The translations under genes were made by a program, and so were the position numbers. Shown piece after piece: positions 1-8,296 of a stretch of 64,000 nucleotides of DNA. The DNA lies in NCBI GenBank assembly GCA_910583525.1, contig CAJTXL010000014.1, positions 1 through 64,000 on the forward strand, written 5' to 3'. Source of the stretch: an uncultured Muribaculaceae bacterium (lineage in GTDB: Bacteria; Bacteroidota; Bacteroidia; Bacteroidales; Muribaculaceae). Position 1 is the stretch's first letter. Each line of letters begins with the position of its first letter. The notes beneath the pieces were generated by a model that made no database searches, was not told the DNA's origin, and saw only the letters and a program-made list of their open reading frames with translations.

Positions 1-478
1 AGTGGGGAGCCGGCAGGACGGTGCCGGCGACGACGGCGTTGATGCGGCGCTGGTACTGGAAGTTTGTGTCTTCGACGTGGGACATGCGGTCGGCGTCGAG
101 GATGAGGTAGACGCATATGTCGCGGCCGCGGATGTGGTCGACGACGCGGCCCGAGGTGACGGATGCGTCTTTGGGCATGTGGGCACGTGCGAGTTCGCGT
201 GCCCGGGCGCGGTTCGGCATTATCAGGGCCGTGGGGAGCTTGGGGTAGATTGCGGTGGCGAGGTAGCGGACGTAGTCGGCGAGGATGACGTTTATTCTGT
301 CGCCGGGGCTGATGATGAGTGTCCGCAGGCCTGTGGGGGTGTGGTGGCGGCGGTATTCGAGGGCTTCGATGAGGCGTGCTTCGAGGCGAGACAACGGGCG
401 TCCGAGCCATCGCCTGAAACGGGCGACGTAGGGCCGGGGCGGTATGGGGTGGCGGCGTGTGTGCTGTAGGAGTCTCAT
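1..478 (-). CDS. Unknown protein, 3'-truncated by the window edge
   Basis: An open frame runs without a stop from an ATG at 476-478 down to the left edge, giving at least 159 residues (starts MRLLQHTRRH). I do not recognise the family. The visible part is basic and rich in Arg and Ala at the N-terminus. It then has hydrophobic strand-like stretches (RTLIISPGDRINVILADYV) and a segment YLILDADRMSH that resembles the beta strand plus acidic pair of a P-loop ATPase, but no Walker A motif is visible, so I assign no function. The start is supported by a TAACTTTG promoter box at 486-493, only 7 bases upstream. The segment looks richer in G and C than its neighbours, which may mean mobile or phage origin; this is inference. 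Confidence 0.6.
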   Translation of the reverse strand, partial: MRLLQHTRRHPIPPRPYVARFRRWLGRPLSRLEARLIEALEYRRHHTPTGLRTLIISPGDRINVILADYVRYLATAIYPKLPTALIMPNRARARELARAHMPKDASVTSGRVVDHIRGRDICVYLILDADRMSHVEDTNFQYQRRINAVVAGTVLPAPH

Positions 479-485
479 CGTGGCG

Positions 486-493
486 CAAAGTTA
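486..493 (-). promoter_or_regulatory. -7 promoter box (TAACTTTG)
   Basis: It matches the Bacteroidetes -7 consensus TAnnTTTG on the minus strand. The box ends 7 bases before the ATG at 478, so the mRNA would have almost no leader. I see no TTTG at the expected -33 position. Confidence 0.45.
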
Positions 494-663
494 GCGTCAC
501 GATGGTCTATGTTGTTGTGGAAATTCCCCTATCTCGGGAAATTATACAGAAGTACAAAAGGGTCAAAAGTTTATTTTTGGACAGGAGTGCAGGAGGTATA
601 GGAGTTTTTGGACAGAAAGATATAGGTTTTCAGAAGGAACAGATTGTTTTTTTATGTCAAACG

Positions 664-704
664 CAATGTAGCGGAAACGTCCGTATGGTGTTTCCGCTAC
701 ATTG
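664..704. repeat. Perfect 15-bp inverted repeat
   Basis: The arms 664-678 (CAATGTAGCGGAAAC) and 690-704 are exact reverse complements around an 11-base loop. It lies just beyond the 3' end of the macroglobulin gene. Neither strand has a T run directly after the stem, so it is not a textbook intrinsic terminator, though it could still stop or protect the 3' end of that transcript. Confidence 0.7.
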
Positions 705-733
705 TAGAAATAAATATTGTGTCTTACAAAAAA

Positions 734-3700
734 CTATTCGACGGTGATGGTGTTTCCGGCGCTGTGTGCGGTGAGCTCGGGGGCATATTGGCTTTGCAGT
801 GTGGCTATGCCCGAAATGAACGAGCCTTGTGCGGCGGCGGTCATGTCGTAGCTGATATGATAGGTGCCTTGTGGGAGATAGTTGATGAAGAGGCGCGTAG
901 AGGCGTCGAGGTTCTCCCGGTAGAAGCCGAGTGAGCCGTCCCACACGTAGCCGGGGAGCTGGTCGACGGGAGCGAATGCGGCAGGGCGCTCGTCGTCGAT
1001 GCTTACATATTGCAGATTGCGTTTTGCTTTGACTGTGAGCTGTACGCGGACGCGTTCGCCGAGGGCGAAGCGGTCGGTTTCGACCCATTTGCCGTCGCGC
1101 TCTACAAGGCAGCGTTTTTCGATTGAGAGGTCGCGACCGGGACGGGCTTTTACCGATGTCATGGGTTTGCGGCTGATGGAAATGACCGAGCCGTAGGACG
1201 GGGTGGTGCCGTTGGGTGTGACTTGTATCTTGACTTTTCCGTCGGCATTGATGGTCTGAGCAAAATAGCCGGTGGCGCTTTCGCTGTCGGTGATTTCAAG
1301 AGCCTTGCCGTTTACGGTGACGTTCTGTTTCACGGGTACCGAAGCCCAGTCGGAGCCAGTCAGCATAACCGACGCTATTATGTAGTCGGGATTGTATGCC
1401 CCGATGTTGTCGAGTGCCTGTGCCTGCACGGTGACCCATTGGCGCATGGCGTCGATTTCGGCTTTAGGCGCATCCATGGCGGCGAATGCCTGTATTATTG
1501 TGGCGTAAGTCCGGGTGTCGCCGACGTTGGGGAAGCACAAGCCCATGCCCGGTTTTACGACACCGAATTGGCGGATTGATTCGAGGACTTTCGCGGCTTC
1601 GGCGCGGCGTCCGTTGCCTGCGAGGATAAGGACGTCGTAGGCTTTCGTAGTGATGTTGTCGGCCTTCCAGCTGCGTGCCGTTTCGGCGACGGTGTTGCGG
1701 ATGATGCGGCTGCCGTCGACGGTCTGCTTATATTCGGGGAAGAATGTCGCGATAAGGGCAAGGTCGCTGTCGGTCTTTGGCATATCGGGTTTTGCGGCCT
1801 GTTTTTGCAGATATGTGAAAGCAGGCTGTAGCATTTCGTCGAAATCTTTGCCGAGCATTCCGAGCGAGTTGGCTATGCCGAGGGTAGTGAGCACGACTTC
1901 GGTGCTCCATACCGATGACTCCTTGCTCCATCCGCCCCAAGCGAAGCCTCCGTCGGCATTTTGGAATTTGGCGAGCGCAGCCTTGGTGTCGGCTATGGCC
2001 TGTGAGCTGCGGCCCGGTTCGAGCAGAGTGGCGAGCGCTTCCATGCGCGCCGTGTTCGATTTTGCCGCCTGCACCCATGGCGTCTGGTCGAGCATGAGTT
2101 TTTTGAGCGTTTCGTTGCGGCTGAGCATTGATGTGAGAGCGCTTTCCGAGGGGTTGTCGTGCCATTTTCTGATGGCTTCGGCTATGTCGGGGTTGGTGTC
2201 GGTGATGTGTTTTGCGGCCAAGGCCGAGAACAGGTGCGAAACCGTTGCGGTCGCCGTGAGGCTTTCGCCTGCGGCTATGCCTCGCATGGCTCTTACGATA
2301 GTCCATATCGGGTTTTGGCAGTATTGTAGCGTCAGCTCGGAGTTCTTGCCGTCGACGGTCAGCTCGAAAGGCTTGCTGTCATCGGGGTTGAGGTAGAATT
2401 TGGTGCTTTCGATGACTGTCGAAGCTGATGCGAGGACGGGTATTGCGGCCTGCTCGCCGTCGGCAAATTGACCGGCTACGGCACGTACGCGATATCCGAT
2501 TGCCGCTTCGCTTGTCGGCGCAAGGGCTTTGATGCTAACGATGGCCGATGCCTGCGGAGCGATGGTGTCGGTAAATGTGGCAGTGCTGACGGTCTTGCCG
2601 CTTTCGATGCTGAAGATTTCTACGGTGGTGTTCACCGTTTCGGTTTCGTCGCTGTTGTTGAACACGGTTGCGAGGAGCGTGGCCGTGTCGCCCTGGCGCA
2701 GGAAGCGCGGCAGATTGGGTTGCACCATGACGGGTTTGTTCGCCAAAGCCTGAGCGGCGTAGTATGCCGCGTCGAGTTCTTTGGTCCATCCGAACGCTTT
2801 GAACTGCCATGTGGTGTTTGCGTTGGGCACGGTGAAGACTATGTCGATGTTGCCGTTTTTGTCGCTTGTCAGCGCCGGTTTCCAAAATGCTTGGAGCACT
2901 TCGGCTTCGCGGTATTGTTCTTTTGTGGCGTCGCCGTTGTCATCGGCACGGTCTGCACTTTCGACACCCTTTGCTACGACTTCTTGTAGTTTGTAGTTTG
3001 TTCTTGCACCATACAATGCTTTGGAGCTATAGTTGGAGAACTCCTCTTCGGCAGAATCTTCTGAAAACGCTTCTTCTGTTTCAACCGACGCTGTGGCTGC
3101 CGCTTTCAGCATCATTCGGCTGCCTCGTATGCGCAGGTCATATATGCCGTTTCCGAAGATGAATGCCGGCCATTCGATGTTGGTGGTCTTCAGGTAGTTG
3201 AACGGCACTGATGCGCTTTCGCTGATATTATAGAAGTAGGCGGTGCTTATGCTCATTTGCGTGTGGAGTTCCCAAAAAGCGAAGCCTTGGGGCCAACGCC
3301 CGTTCGCAAGGGCGTCGAGGGCATGGTCGTACATTGTGGCAATCATTGCCGCGTCGGTCAAGGTTTTTCCGCCTTTGGCAAGGCGGAAACGCCATGTCTC
3401 GCCTGCTCCGGGCGTGAGCCTGTTGCGGAAGCTTTCGGCGACTATTTCGGTCTTTTCTGTTTTATCTTGTTCCAATACGACGGTCTGTTCGTAGGTGTGG
3501 CCCATCAAAGAGGCAGCAAGGGTCAGTTTTACTCCGTCGAGTTCTTTGGGCAGTTTAACTTTGACTTTGGAGAAGCCTCGGCCAAGTTCGTGGAGTTTTA
3601 TATCGAGCAGGCTGTCTTCTTTGGCCGATATGGCATAGAGATAGAACTTGTCGGCATTGGTGCCGATGAGCACTTCGGCGATGCCGTTTTTCACCTTTGT

Positions 3701-6337
3701 CTTGGCTTCGGGCATGAAGAAGCCTTTTATCGATTGCGGCAGGGTGTTGTGGCGCAGGCTGTAGAGTTGGAGCTTTGCTTCTGGGGCGGCATCGGCGAGG
3801 GTGGTGTCGGCGGCGACGGCTTTTATGAAGTAGTCGCCCGATGCTATGGTGCTGAAATCGAGTTTGACGGGCGTGCCGCTTGTCACGGTTCCCGAAGGCA
3901 GACCGGCTGTGCCTGCCTTGTCGCACAGCTGCCATTTTACGGCGATGGGCTTTTCGAGGCCGTTGGCGTCGAAAGCCTTGACGGTCATCGGTACGGGCTT
4001 GTCGCTGTCGGCCATGACGGGCACGGTGACGGCGAGCGAATACGGTTTGCCGGTGGTGAATGATTTCGACGTTTCGGCTGTCTCGGCGGTGAGGGATGTC
4101 ACCGTAATTTGTGCTACGAAATCGGTGTAGGGCTGCCCGTTGTTCAACGGTTTGGCGAGGACGTCGGCCGGGAATACGATGGTATATGAGCCGTCGCTGC
4201 CTGTGATGACGTTCATTGTCGTAAGTGTTGTCTGAGGCACGAACCAGCGCCAACGCGAAGCGCCTTGCAGCGTCACGGCGACATTAGCTTTGGCGACAGG
4301 CATCCCCGAGTATGTTTTGGCGATGCCTTCGATGGTTACGGCTCCGGGTTGTGGCACGTCGCGCTGAACCGATTTCACTTCGGTTTCTATTGTCGGGGCT
4401 TTGAAGTCGCTGACCATTATTGGCAGTGTGCTGTCTTCGTCTTCGCTTTCGACCTCGATGTAATAGCTGCCGGTGAGACCGCCTTTTTTCGTTGCGAAGG
4501 AGCCGTAGACACGTCCGTAGCTGTCGGTGGCGGCAGAAACACTGTCGACAAGTTCGTAGTTGGCGTCGAACAGTTTTACGGTGACGGGTACGCCGTTTTC
4601 GGCTTTACCGTGTTTCTTACCTGTTTTTTTCAGTGCAAGGACAGCGGCCCATTCGATGGTGTCGCCGGGGTGGTAGATGGCGCGGTCGCTAAGAATATGT
4701 ATGATGCGGGCGTCTGTTTCTTCTTGGTTGTCGTTAAAGGTCTCGACCCGTAGGTTGTTGTTGAAGCCGTATGTCTGACCTTGATACTGGAAATTGAGGT
4801 ATCGGGAGTAATATCTGCCGTCAGAAACGGGCGCTTTGAACACGAGAGTGCCGTTGGAGTCTGTCTTGCCGAGTTTTTTTGAGTTGGCTTTGGTGCGGCT
4901 GTCGGTGACAAGCAATGTCGATACGCCTTTGAGCGGTTTACCGCTTGTATAGTCTGTGACGATGGCGGCGGCTTTGCTGCATCCGTTTACGAGGAAGGCA
5001 TCGAAGGGCGTCACCATAAATTGGCGCACGTATCCGTCGGCCACAACGCCGTCGACACTGATGATGGCGGCGTAGTAGCCGGGTACGTCGGTGGTGAAGT
5101 GCTCGGTCGCTTTGCCTCGTTTTTCAGAAGGGATAATGTCGATGCTGAAAACTTTAGGTAGGCGCTTTGCGGCTGCACTGTTGCGGATGTCGGTAGATGC
5201 CGAAGGCAAGCGGTGTATGCTCAGCGTTATTTTCTTTGCGAACGAGTATCTGATGTCGATGGCTATTTTTTCGCCGGTGCCGGCTTTCGACTGCATCGAG
5301 AACGAAGCTTTCGCTTGGGTAAGGCTGTTGAGCCTGTTTTTCAGGTCGTTGTTGCCGTACCATTTGGGGAAGGTCTGCAAGGAGCTGCGGATGTCGGCAA
5401 TGAGGCGGTCGTGGCGACGCTCGGTCTCGGCCTGTCGCTTTGCGAGTTCATCGTCATAGCCGTCAACAGGCTCTTCGTAGTAGTAATAGTCGCCACCGAT
5501 GTTGTCGCATATCTGTCGGAGTACGTAGCGTGCCGCTTCGACCGATGTGTAGCGTGAGTATAATGCTGAGAGTTGGCTATAGCGCGATTTTCTGTCGCTT
5601 TTTCGTATTATCTGTTTTGTCGACCAGTAGAACCAAGGCGCTGTCGCTTCGGCCGAGGCATCGACGGCTTCGTTGCAGATGGCGTCGATTTCTTTGTTGA
5701 GTTCAGGTTGTCCGTAGTTGACAAAAGAGGCCAAGGTGGTAAACCTTGACAGGCGCACGAAGTCGGCCAGAGTGGGGATGTAGTCGAGCGCTTCGGGCGA
5801 ATAATCGAGTACGTCCGAGAATTTCGACAGCGGTGTATTGCCGGCCAAAGACTGTGCCTTGGCGAGAAGGTCGCTTATGCGAGTGCGGAATTGCAGTCCG
5901 CTCCACTCAGACACGTCGGCAGGATATGGTTTGAGAGGTGCGTCGACTTGGTTGTATTTCCATGACGAGCGCTTGTAGATGTCGTTGTACAGTTTTGCTT
6001 GGTAGCATGTGAGCAGGGCGCGTCCGGCATCGGTCAGTTTGGCGTCTTCGAGCTGCTTTTCTATGAAAGCCGGTTGGGTGAATGCCGTGTCGAGGTCGAT
6101 GGCCTGCTCGGCGGTGCACAGTTCTATGATGGCACGGATGCGTGTGATGTCGGCGTCGAGGCTTTCCGGCATGGATTGTGCCTTTGCCAGGAGTGCACGG
6201 GCATCTTTTATCACGTTCTGCGGATAGGCGAAGTCGGGAGTTTTGAATTTGGGCCCGTTTGCCATGCTTTGGTTTGTGAACATGGTTGCGAATAAGATGA
6301 TGAATATAGAGAAGAAACGTAATCGGGTGCGCATCAT
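734..6337 (-). CDS. Alpha-2-macroglobulin family protein, thioester site apparently lost
   Basis: A very large (1867 residues) secreted protein with a signal peptide (about residues 1-26, ending SMANG). It has the architecture of bacterial alpha-2-macroglobulins: an N-terminal helical region, macroglobulin repeats including the ILSDRAIYHPGDTI motif near residue 550, the central domain (FWKPALTSDKNGNIDIVFTV, near 1150-1170) and a C-terminal alpha/alpha-toroid followed by a receptor-binding-like domain. Family members trap proteases in the periplasm or at the cell surface. Where thioester members carry Cys-x-Glu-Gln, between the NPIW segment and the helix LFSALAAKHI (about 1345-1375), this protein reads GESLTATATVSHLF, so the thioester residues are missing. 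I see no promoter box directly upstream. The gene begins shortly after the hairpin that follows fumarase, so read-through is possible. Confidence 0.9.
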   Translation of the reverse strand: MMRTRLRFFSIFIILFATMFTNQSMANGPKFKTPDFAYPQNVIKDARALLAKAQSMPESLDADITRIRAIIELCTAEQAIDLDTAFTQPAFIEKQLEDAKLTDAGRALLTCYQAKLYNDIYKRSSWKYNQVDAPLKPYPADVSEWSGLQFRTRISDLLAKAQSLAGNTPLSKFSDVLDYSPEALDYIPTLADFVRLSRFTTLASFVNYGQPELNKEIDAICNEAVDASAEATAPWFYWSTKQIIRKSDRKSRYSQLSALYSRYTSVEAARYVLRQICDNIGGDYYYYEEPVDGYDDELAKRQAETERRHDRLIADIRSSLQTFPKWYGNNDLKNRLNSLTQAKASFSMQSKAGTGEKIAIDIRYSFAKKITLSIHRLPSASTDIRNSAAAKRLPKVFSIDIIPSEKRGKATEHFTTDVPGYYAAIISVDGVVADGYVRQFMVTPFDAFLVNGCSKAAAIVTDYTSGKPLKGVSTLLVTDSRTKANSKKLGKTDSNGTLVFKAPVSDGRYYSRYLNFQYQGQTYGFNNNLRVETFNDNQEETDARIIHILSDRAIYHPGDTIEWAAVLALKKTGKKHGKAENGVPVTVKLFDANYELVDSVSAATDSYGRVYGSFATKKGGLTGSYYIEVESEDEDSTLPIMVSDFKAPTIETEVKSVQRDVPQPGAVTIEGIAKTYSGMPVAKANVAVTLQGASRWRWFVPQTTLTTMNVITGSDGSYTIVFPADVLAKPLNNGQPYTDFVAQITVTSLTAETAETSKSFTTGKPYSLAVTVPVMADSDKPVPMTVKAFDANGLEKPIAVKWQLCDKAGTAGLPSGTVTSGTPVKLDFSTIASGDYFIKAVAADTTLADAAPEAKLQLYSLRHNTLPQSIKGFFMPEAKTKVKNGIAEVLIGTNADKFYLYAISAKEDSLLDIKLHELGRGFSKVKVKLPKELDGVKLTLAASLMGHTYEQTVVLEQDKTEKTEIVAESFRNRLTPGAGETWRFRLAKGGKTLTDAAMIATMYDHALDALANGRWPQGFAFWELHTQMSISTAYFYNISESASVPFNYLKTTNIEWPAFIFGNGIYDLRIRGSRMMLKAAATASVETEEAFSEDSAEEEFSNYSSKALYGARTNYKLQEVVAKGVESADRADDNGDATKEQYREAEVLQAFWKPALTSDKNGNIDIVFTVPNANTTWQFKAFGWTKELDAAYYAAQALANKPVMVQPNLPRFLRQGDTATLLATVFNNSDETETVNTTVEIFSIESGKTVSTATFTDTIAPQASAIVSIKALAPTSEAAIGYRVRAVAGQFADGEQAAIPVLASASTVIESTKFYLNPDDSKPFELTVDGKNSELTLQYCQNPIWTIVRAMRGIAAGESLTATATVSHLFSALAAKHITDTNPDIAEAIRKWHDNPSESALTSMLSRNETLKKLMLDQTPWVQAAKSNTARMEALATLLEPGRSSQAIADTKAALAKFQNADGGFAWGGWSKESSVWSTEVVLTTLGIANSLGMLGKDFDEMLQPAFTYLQKQAAKPDMPKTDSDLALIATFFPEYKQTVDGSRIIRNTVAETARSWKADNITTKAYDVLILAGNGRRAEAAKVLESIRQFGVVKPGMGLCFPNVGDTRTYATIIQAFAAMDAPKAEIDAMRQWVTVQAQALDNIGAYNPDYIIASVMLTGSDWASVPVKQNVTVNGKALEITDSESATGYFAQTINADGKVKIQVTPNGTTPSYGSVISISRKPMTSVKARPGRDLSIEKRCLVERDGKWVETDRFALGERVRVQLTVKAKRNLQYVSIDDERPAAFAPVDQLPGYVWDGSLGFYRENLDASTRLFINYLPQGTYHISYDMTAAAQGSFISGIATLQSQYAPELTAHSAGNTITVE

Positions 6338-6362
6338 ATCTGTGAGGTTTTTGTTGAAAAAT

Positions 6363-6418
6363 CAAGGAGACGTGTCGCCGGCACGTCTGTCAAGCCGTGT
6401 CAGCAGCACGTCTCCTTG
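6363..6418 (-). terminator. Composite hairpin after fumarase, REP-like
   Basis: The outer arms CAAGGAGACGTG (6363-6374) and CACGTCTCCTTG (6407-6418) pair perfectly. The left half also forms its own hairpin, GACGTG to CACGTC, over 6369-6387. On the minus strand the stem is followed by ATTTTTC, so it can act as the terminator of fumarase. The double-hairpin form resembles the element at 50660-50725. Confidence 0.6.
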
Positions 6419-6426
6419 TATATTTG

Positions 6427-6471
6427 AGTATGTCCGGGCCCAAAGGTTTAACGGGCATACTTTATAAAGTA
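6427..6471. repeat. Inverted repeat plus 14-bp palindrome beside the fumarase stop
   Basis: AGTATGTCCG (6427-6436) pairs with CGGGCATACT (6452-6461) with one G-T wobble. It overlaps the perfect palindrome TACTTTATAAAGTA at 6458-6471. Together with the element at 6363-6418, nearly all of the 144-base gap between the fumarase and macroglobulin genes can fold. Confidence 0.5.
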
Positions 6472-6481
6472 CGTTTGAGAC

Positions 6482-8134
6482 TTACTTCTTGTTCAGCGCG
6501 CAGCTCTTGCATTTTTCGGCAATCTGCGTGAAGAAGTCGTTGCCCTTATCGTCGACGAGGATGAAAGCCGGGAAGTCTTCGACTTCGATTTTCCATATCG
6601 CCTCCATGCCGAGTTCGGGATATTCGAGCAGTTCGACGTTCTTGATTGAGTTCTGCGCCAAAACGGCAGCCGGACCGCCGATAGAGCCGAGGTAGAAGCC
6701 GCCGTGTTTGTGGCAGGCATCGGTAACGGCCTGGGAACGGTTGCCTTTGGCTATCATCACCATCGAGCCGCCTGCGCTCTGAAATTGGTCGACGTAGCTG
6801 TCCATGCGTCCTGCGGTCGTGGGGCCGAAGGAGCCTGAGGGCATCCCTGCCGGTGTCTTGGCCGGGCCGGCGTAGTAGATGGGATGGTCTTTGAGGTACT
6901 GGGGCATAGGCTCGCCGCGGTCGAGGCGCTCTTTGATTTTGGCGTGCGCGATGTCGCGGCCTACTATAATTGTACCTTTGAGCGACAGACGTGTCGATAC
7001 GGGGTACTTCGACAATTCGGCGAGTATTTCGGGCATCGGGCGGTTGAGGTCGATTTTCACGACTTCGCCTTCACCTGCCTTGCGGTATTCGTCGGGAATC
7101 AGTTCGCCGGGGTTTGCGTCGAGTTTCTCAATCCAAAGCCCTTCACGGTTGATTTTTGCCTTGATGTTGCGGTCGGCCGAGCAGCTTACGCCCATGCCGA
7201 TGGGGCACGATGCGCCGTGGCGCGGCAGACGTATCACGCGGATGTCGTGGGCATAGTATTTGCCGCCGAACTGTGCGCCGAGGCCGAGTTCTTCGGATGC
7301 TTTTTTGAGTGTCGCTTCGAGTTCGAGGTCGCGGAACGCGTGGCCGTATTCATTGCCTTTTGTAGGCAGTGAGTCGAGGTATTTGACAGAAGCTTTTTTG
7401 ACGACTTCGAGGTTCTTTTCGGCCGAGGTGCCTCCGATTACGAATGCGATGTGGTAAGGGGGGCAGGCTGCCGTGCCGAGCGTGCGCATCTTTTCGATGA
7501 GGAAAGGCACGAGTTTGTCGGGGTTGATTGTGGCTTTTGTCTCCTGGTAGAGATATGTCTTGTTCGCCGAGCCGCCGCCTTTGGCAACGAAGAGGAAGTG
7601 GTATTCGTCGCCTTCGGTGGCATGAATGTCGATTTGTGCAGGCAGGTTGCAGCCGGTGTTCACCTCGTCGTACATCGTCAGAGGTGCGTTTTGGCTGTAG
7701 CGCAGGTTGTCTGTGGTGTATGTGAGGTATACGCCCTCGGAGATGCGCTCTTCGTCGTTACAGCCGGTGAACACGCGCTGTCCTTTTTCGGCGTGGCAGA
7801 TGGCTGTGCCGGTGTCCTGGCAGAAAGGCAGCTGGCCTTTGGCGGCGACCTCGGCATTGCGCAGCATCGTCAGAGCCACGAATTTGTCGTTTTGGCTTGC
7901 TTCGGGGTCGGCAAGGATTTTTGCCACCATAAGGTTGTGCTCACGACGGAGCATAAAGGCGTTGTCGTGCGTTGCCTGACGGGTGAGCACCGTAAGGGCC
8001 TGTGGGTCTACGACGAGGAATTCGTGTCCGCCCCAGTTTTCGGTGTGGACGTAGTCGGATGTCAGATGGTAGTACTCGGTGGTGTCGGGGCCGAGCGGAA
8101 ACATCGGCTGGTAGTGAAACGGTTTTGTAGCCAT
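6482..8134 (-). CDS. fumA: Fumarate hydratase, class I (4Fe-4S)
   Basis: Iron-sulfur fumarase (550 residues) that interconverts fumarate and malate. In anaerobic Bacteroidales it works in the reductive branch from oxaloacetate to succinate. It aligns along its whole length with E. coli FumA/FumB, starting from the shared N-terminus KPFHYQ. The three cluster-binding cysteines are in place: Cys105 in LPFCQDTGTA, one in GTAACPPYHIAF and one in GVSCSADRNIKAKINR. The C-terminal part has the expected GPTTAGRMDSYVDQ and GGFYLGSIGGPAAVLAQ motifs. It is transcribed alone from a strong promoter (8173-8204) with a leader of about 35 bases, and a hairpin follows the stop. It ties functionally to the propionate cluster at 58060-62663. 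Confidence 0.97.
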   Translation of the reverse strand: MATKPFHYQPMFPLGPDTTEYYHLTSDYVHTENWGGHEFLVVDPQALTVLTRQATHDNAFMLRREHNLMVAKILADPEASQNDKFVALTMLRNAEVAAKGQLPFCQDTGTAICHAEKGQRVFTGCNDEERISEGVYLTYTTDNLRYSQNAPLTMYDEVNTGCNLPAQIDIHATEGDEYHFLFVAKGGGSANKTYLYQETKATINPDKLVPFLIEKMRTLGTAACPPYHIAFVIGGTSAEKNLEVVKKASVKYLDSLPTKGNEYGHAFRDLELEATLKKASEELGLGAQFGGKYYAHDIRVIRLPRHGASCPIGMGVSCSADRNIKAKINREGLWIEKLDANPGELIPDEYRKAGEGEVVKIDLNRPMPEILAELSKYPVSTRLSLKGTIIVGRDIAHAKIKERLDRGEPMPQYLKDHPIYYAGPAKTPAGMPSGSFGPTTAGRMDSYVDQFQSAGGSMVMIAKGNRSQAVTDACHKHGGFYLGSIGGPAAVLAQNSIKNVELLEYPELGMEAIWKIEVEDFPAFILVDDKGNDFFTQIAEKCKSCALNKK

Positions 8135-8172
8135 ATGTATGTGCTTTGCGTTGTTGTTTGTGAGTTATGTTG

Positions 8173-8204
8173 CAAAGATACAAATAAGCCTAAAGCAAAA
8201 CAAA
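8173..8204 (-). promoter_or_regulatory. Fumarase promoter (TTTG, 20 bases, TATCTTTG)
   Basis: The minus strand carries a -33 TTTG (8201-8204) and a -7 TATCTTTG (8173-8180) exactly 20 bases apart. This is a full match to the Bacteroidetes sigma-ABfr consensus. Confidence 0.8.
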
Positions 8205-8246
8205 ATTATTTTGGTTTTGCTGAGCGGAAGTATCTATATAACGAAA

Positions 8247-8273
8247 GACGCCCACGCGGAGTGCGTGGGCGTC
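8247..8273 (-). terminator. Terminator of the OmpA-family gene
   Basis: A perfect 11-bp stem, GACGCCCACGC (8247-8257) with GCGTGGGCGTC (8263-8273), has a 5-base loop. On the minus strand it is followed by TTTCGTT. It lies between the porin stop and the fumarase promoter. Confidence 0.75.
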
Positions 8274-8296
8274 GTGGCGATATTTAATCGTTCGGA

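Noticed and set aside
2..469. Plus-strand open frame of 155 residues at the left edge
   Set aside because: It mirrors the real minus-strand frame, has no promoter or recognisable domain, and is rich in residues expected from antisense GC-rich coding.
7451..8287. Long plus-strand frame opposite fumarase
   Set aside because: Fumarase on the minus strand matches its family end to end; the opposite frame has no known domain and runs through the fumarase promoter.
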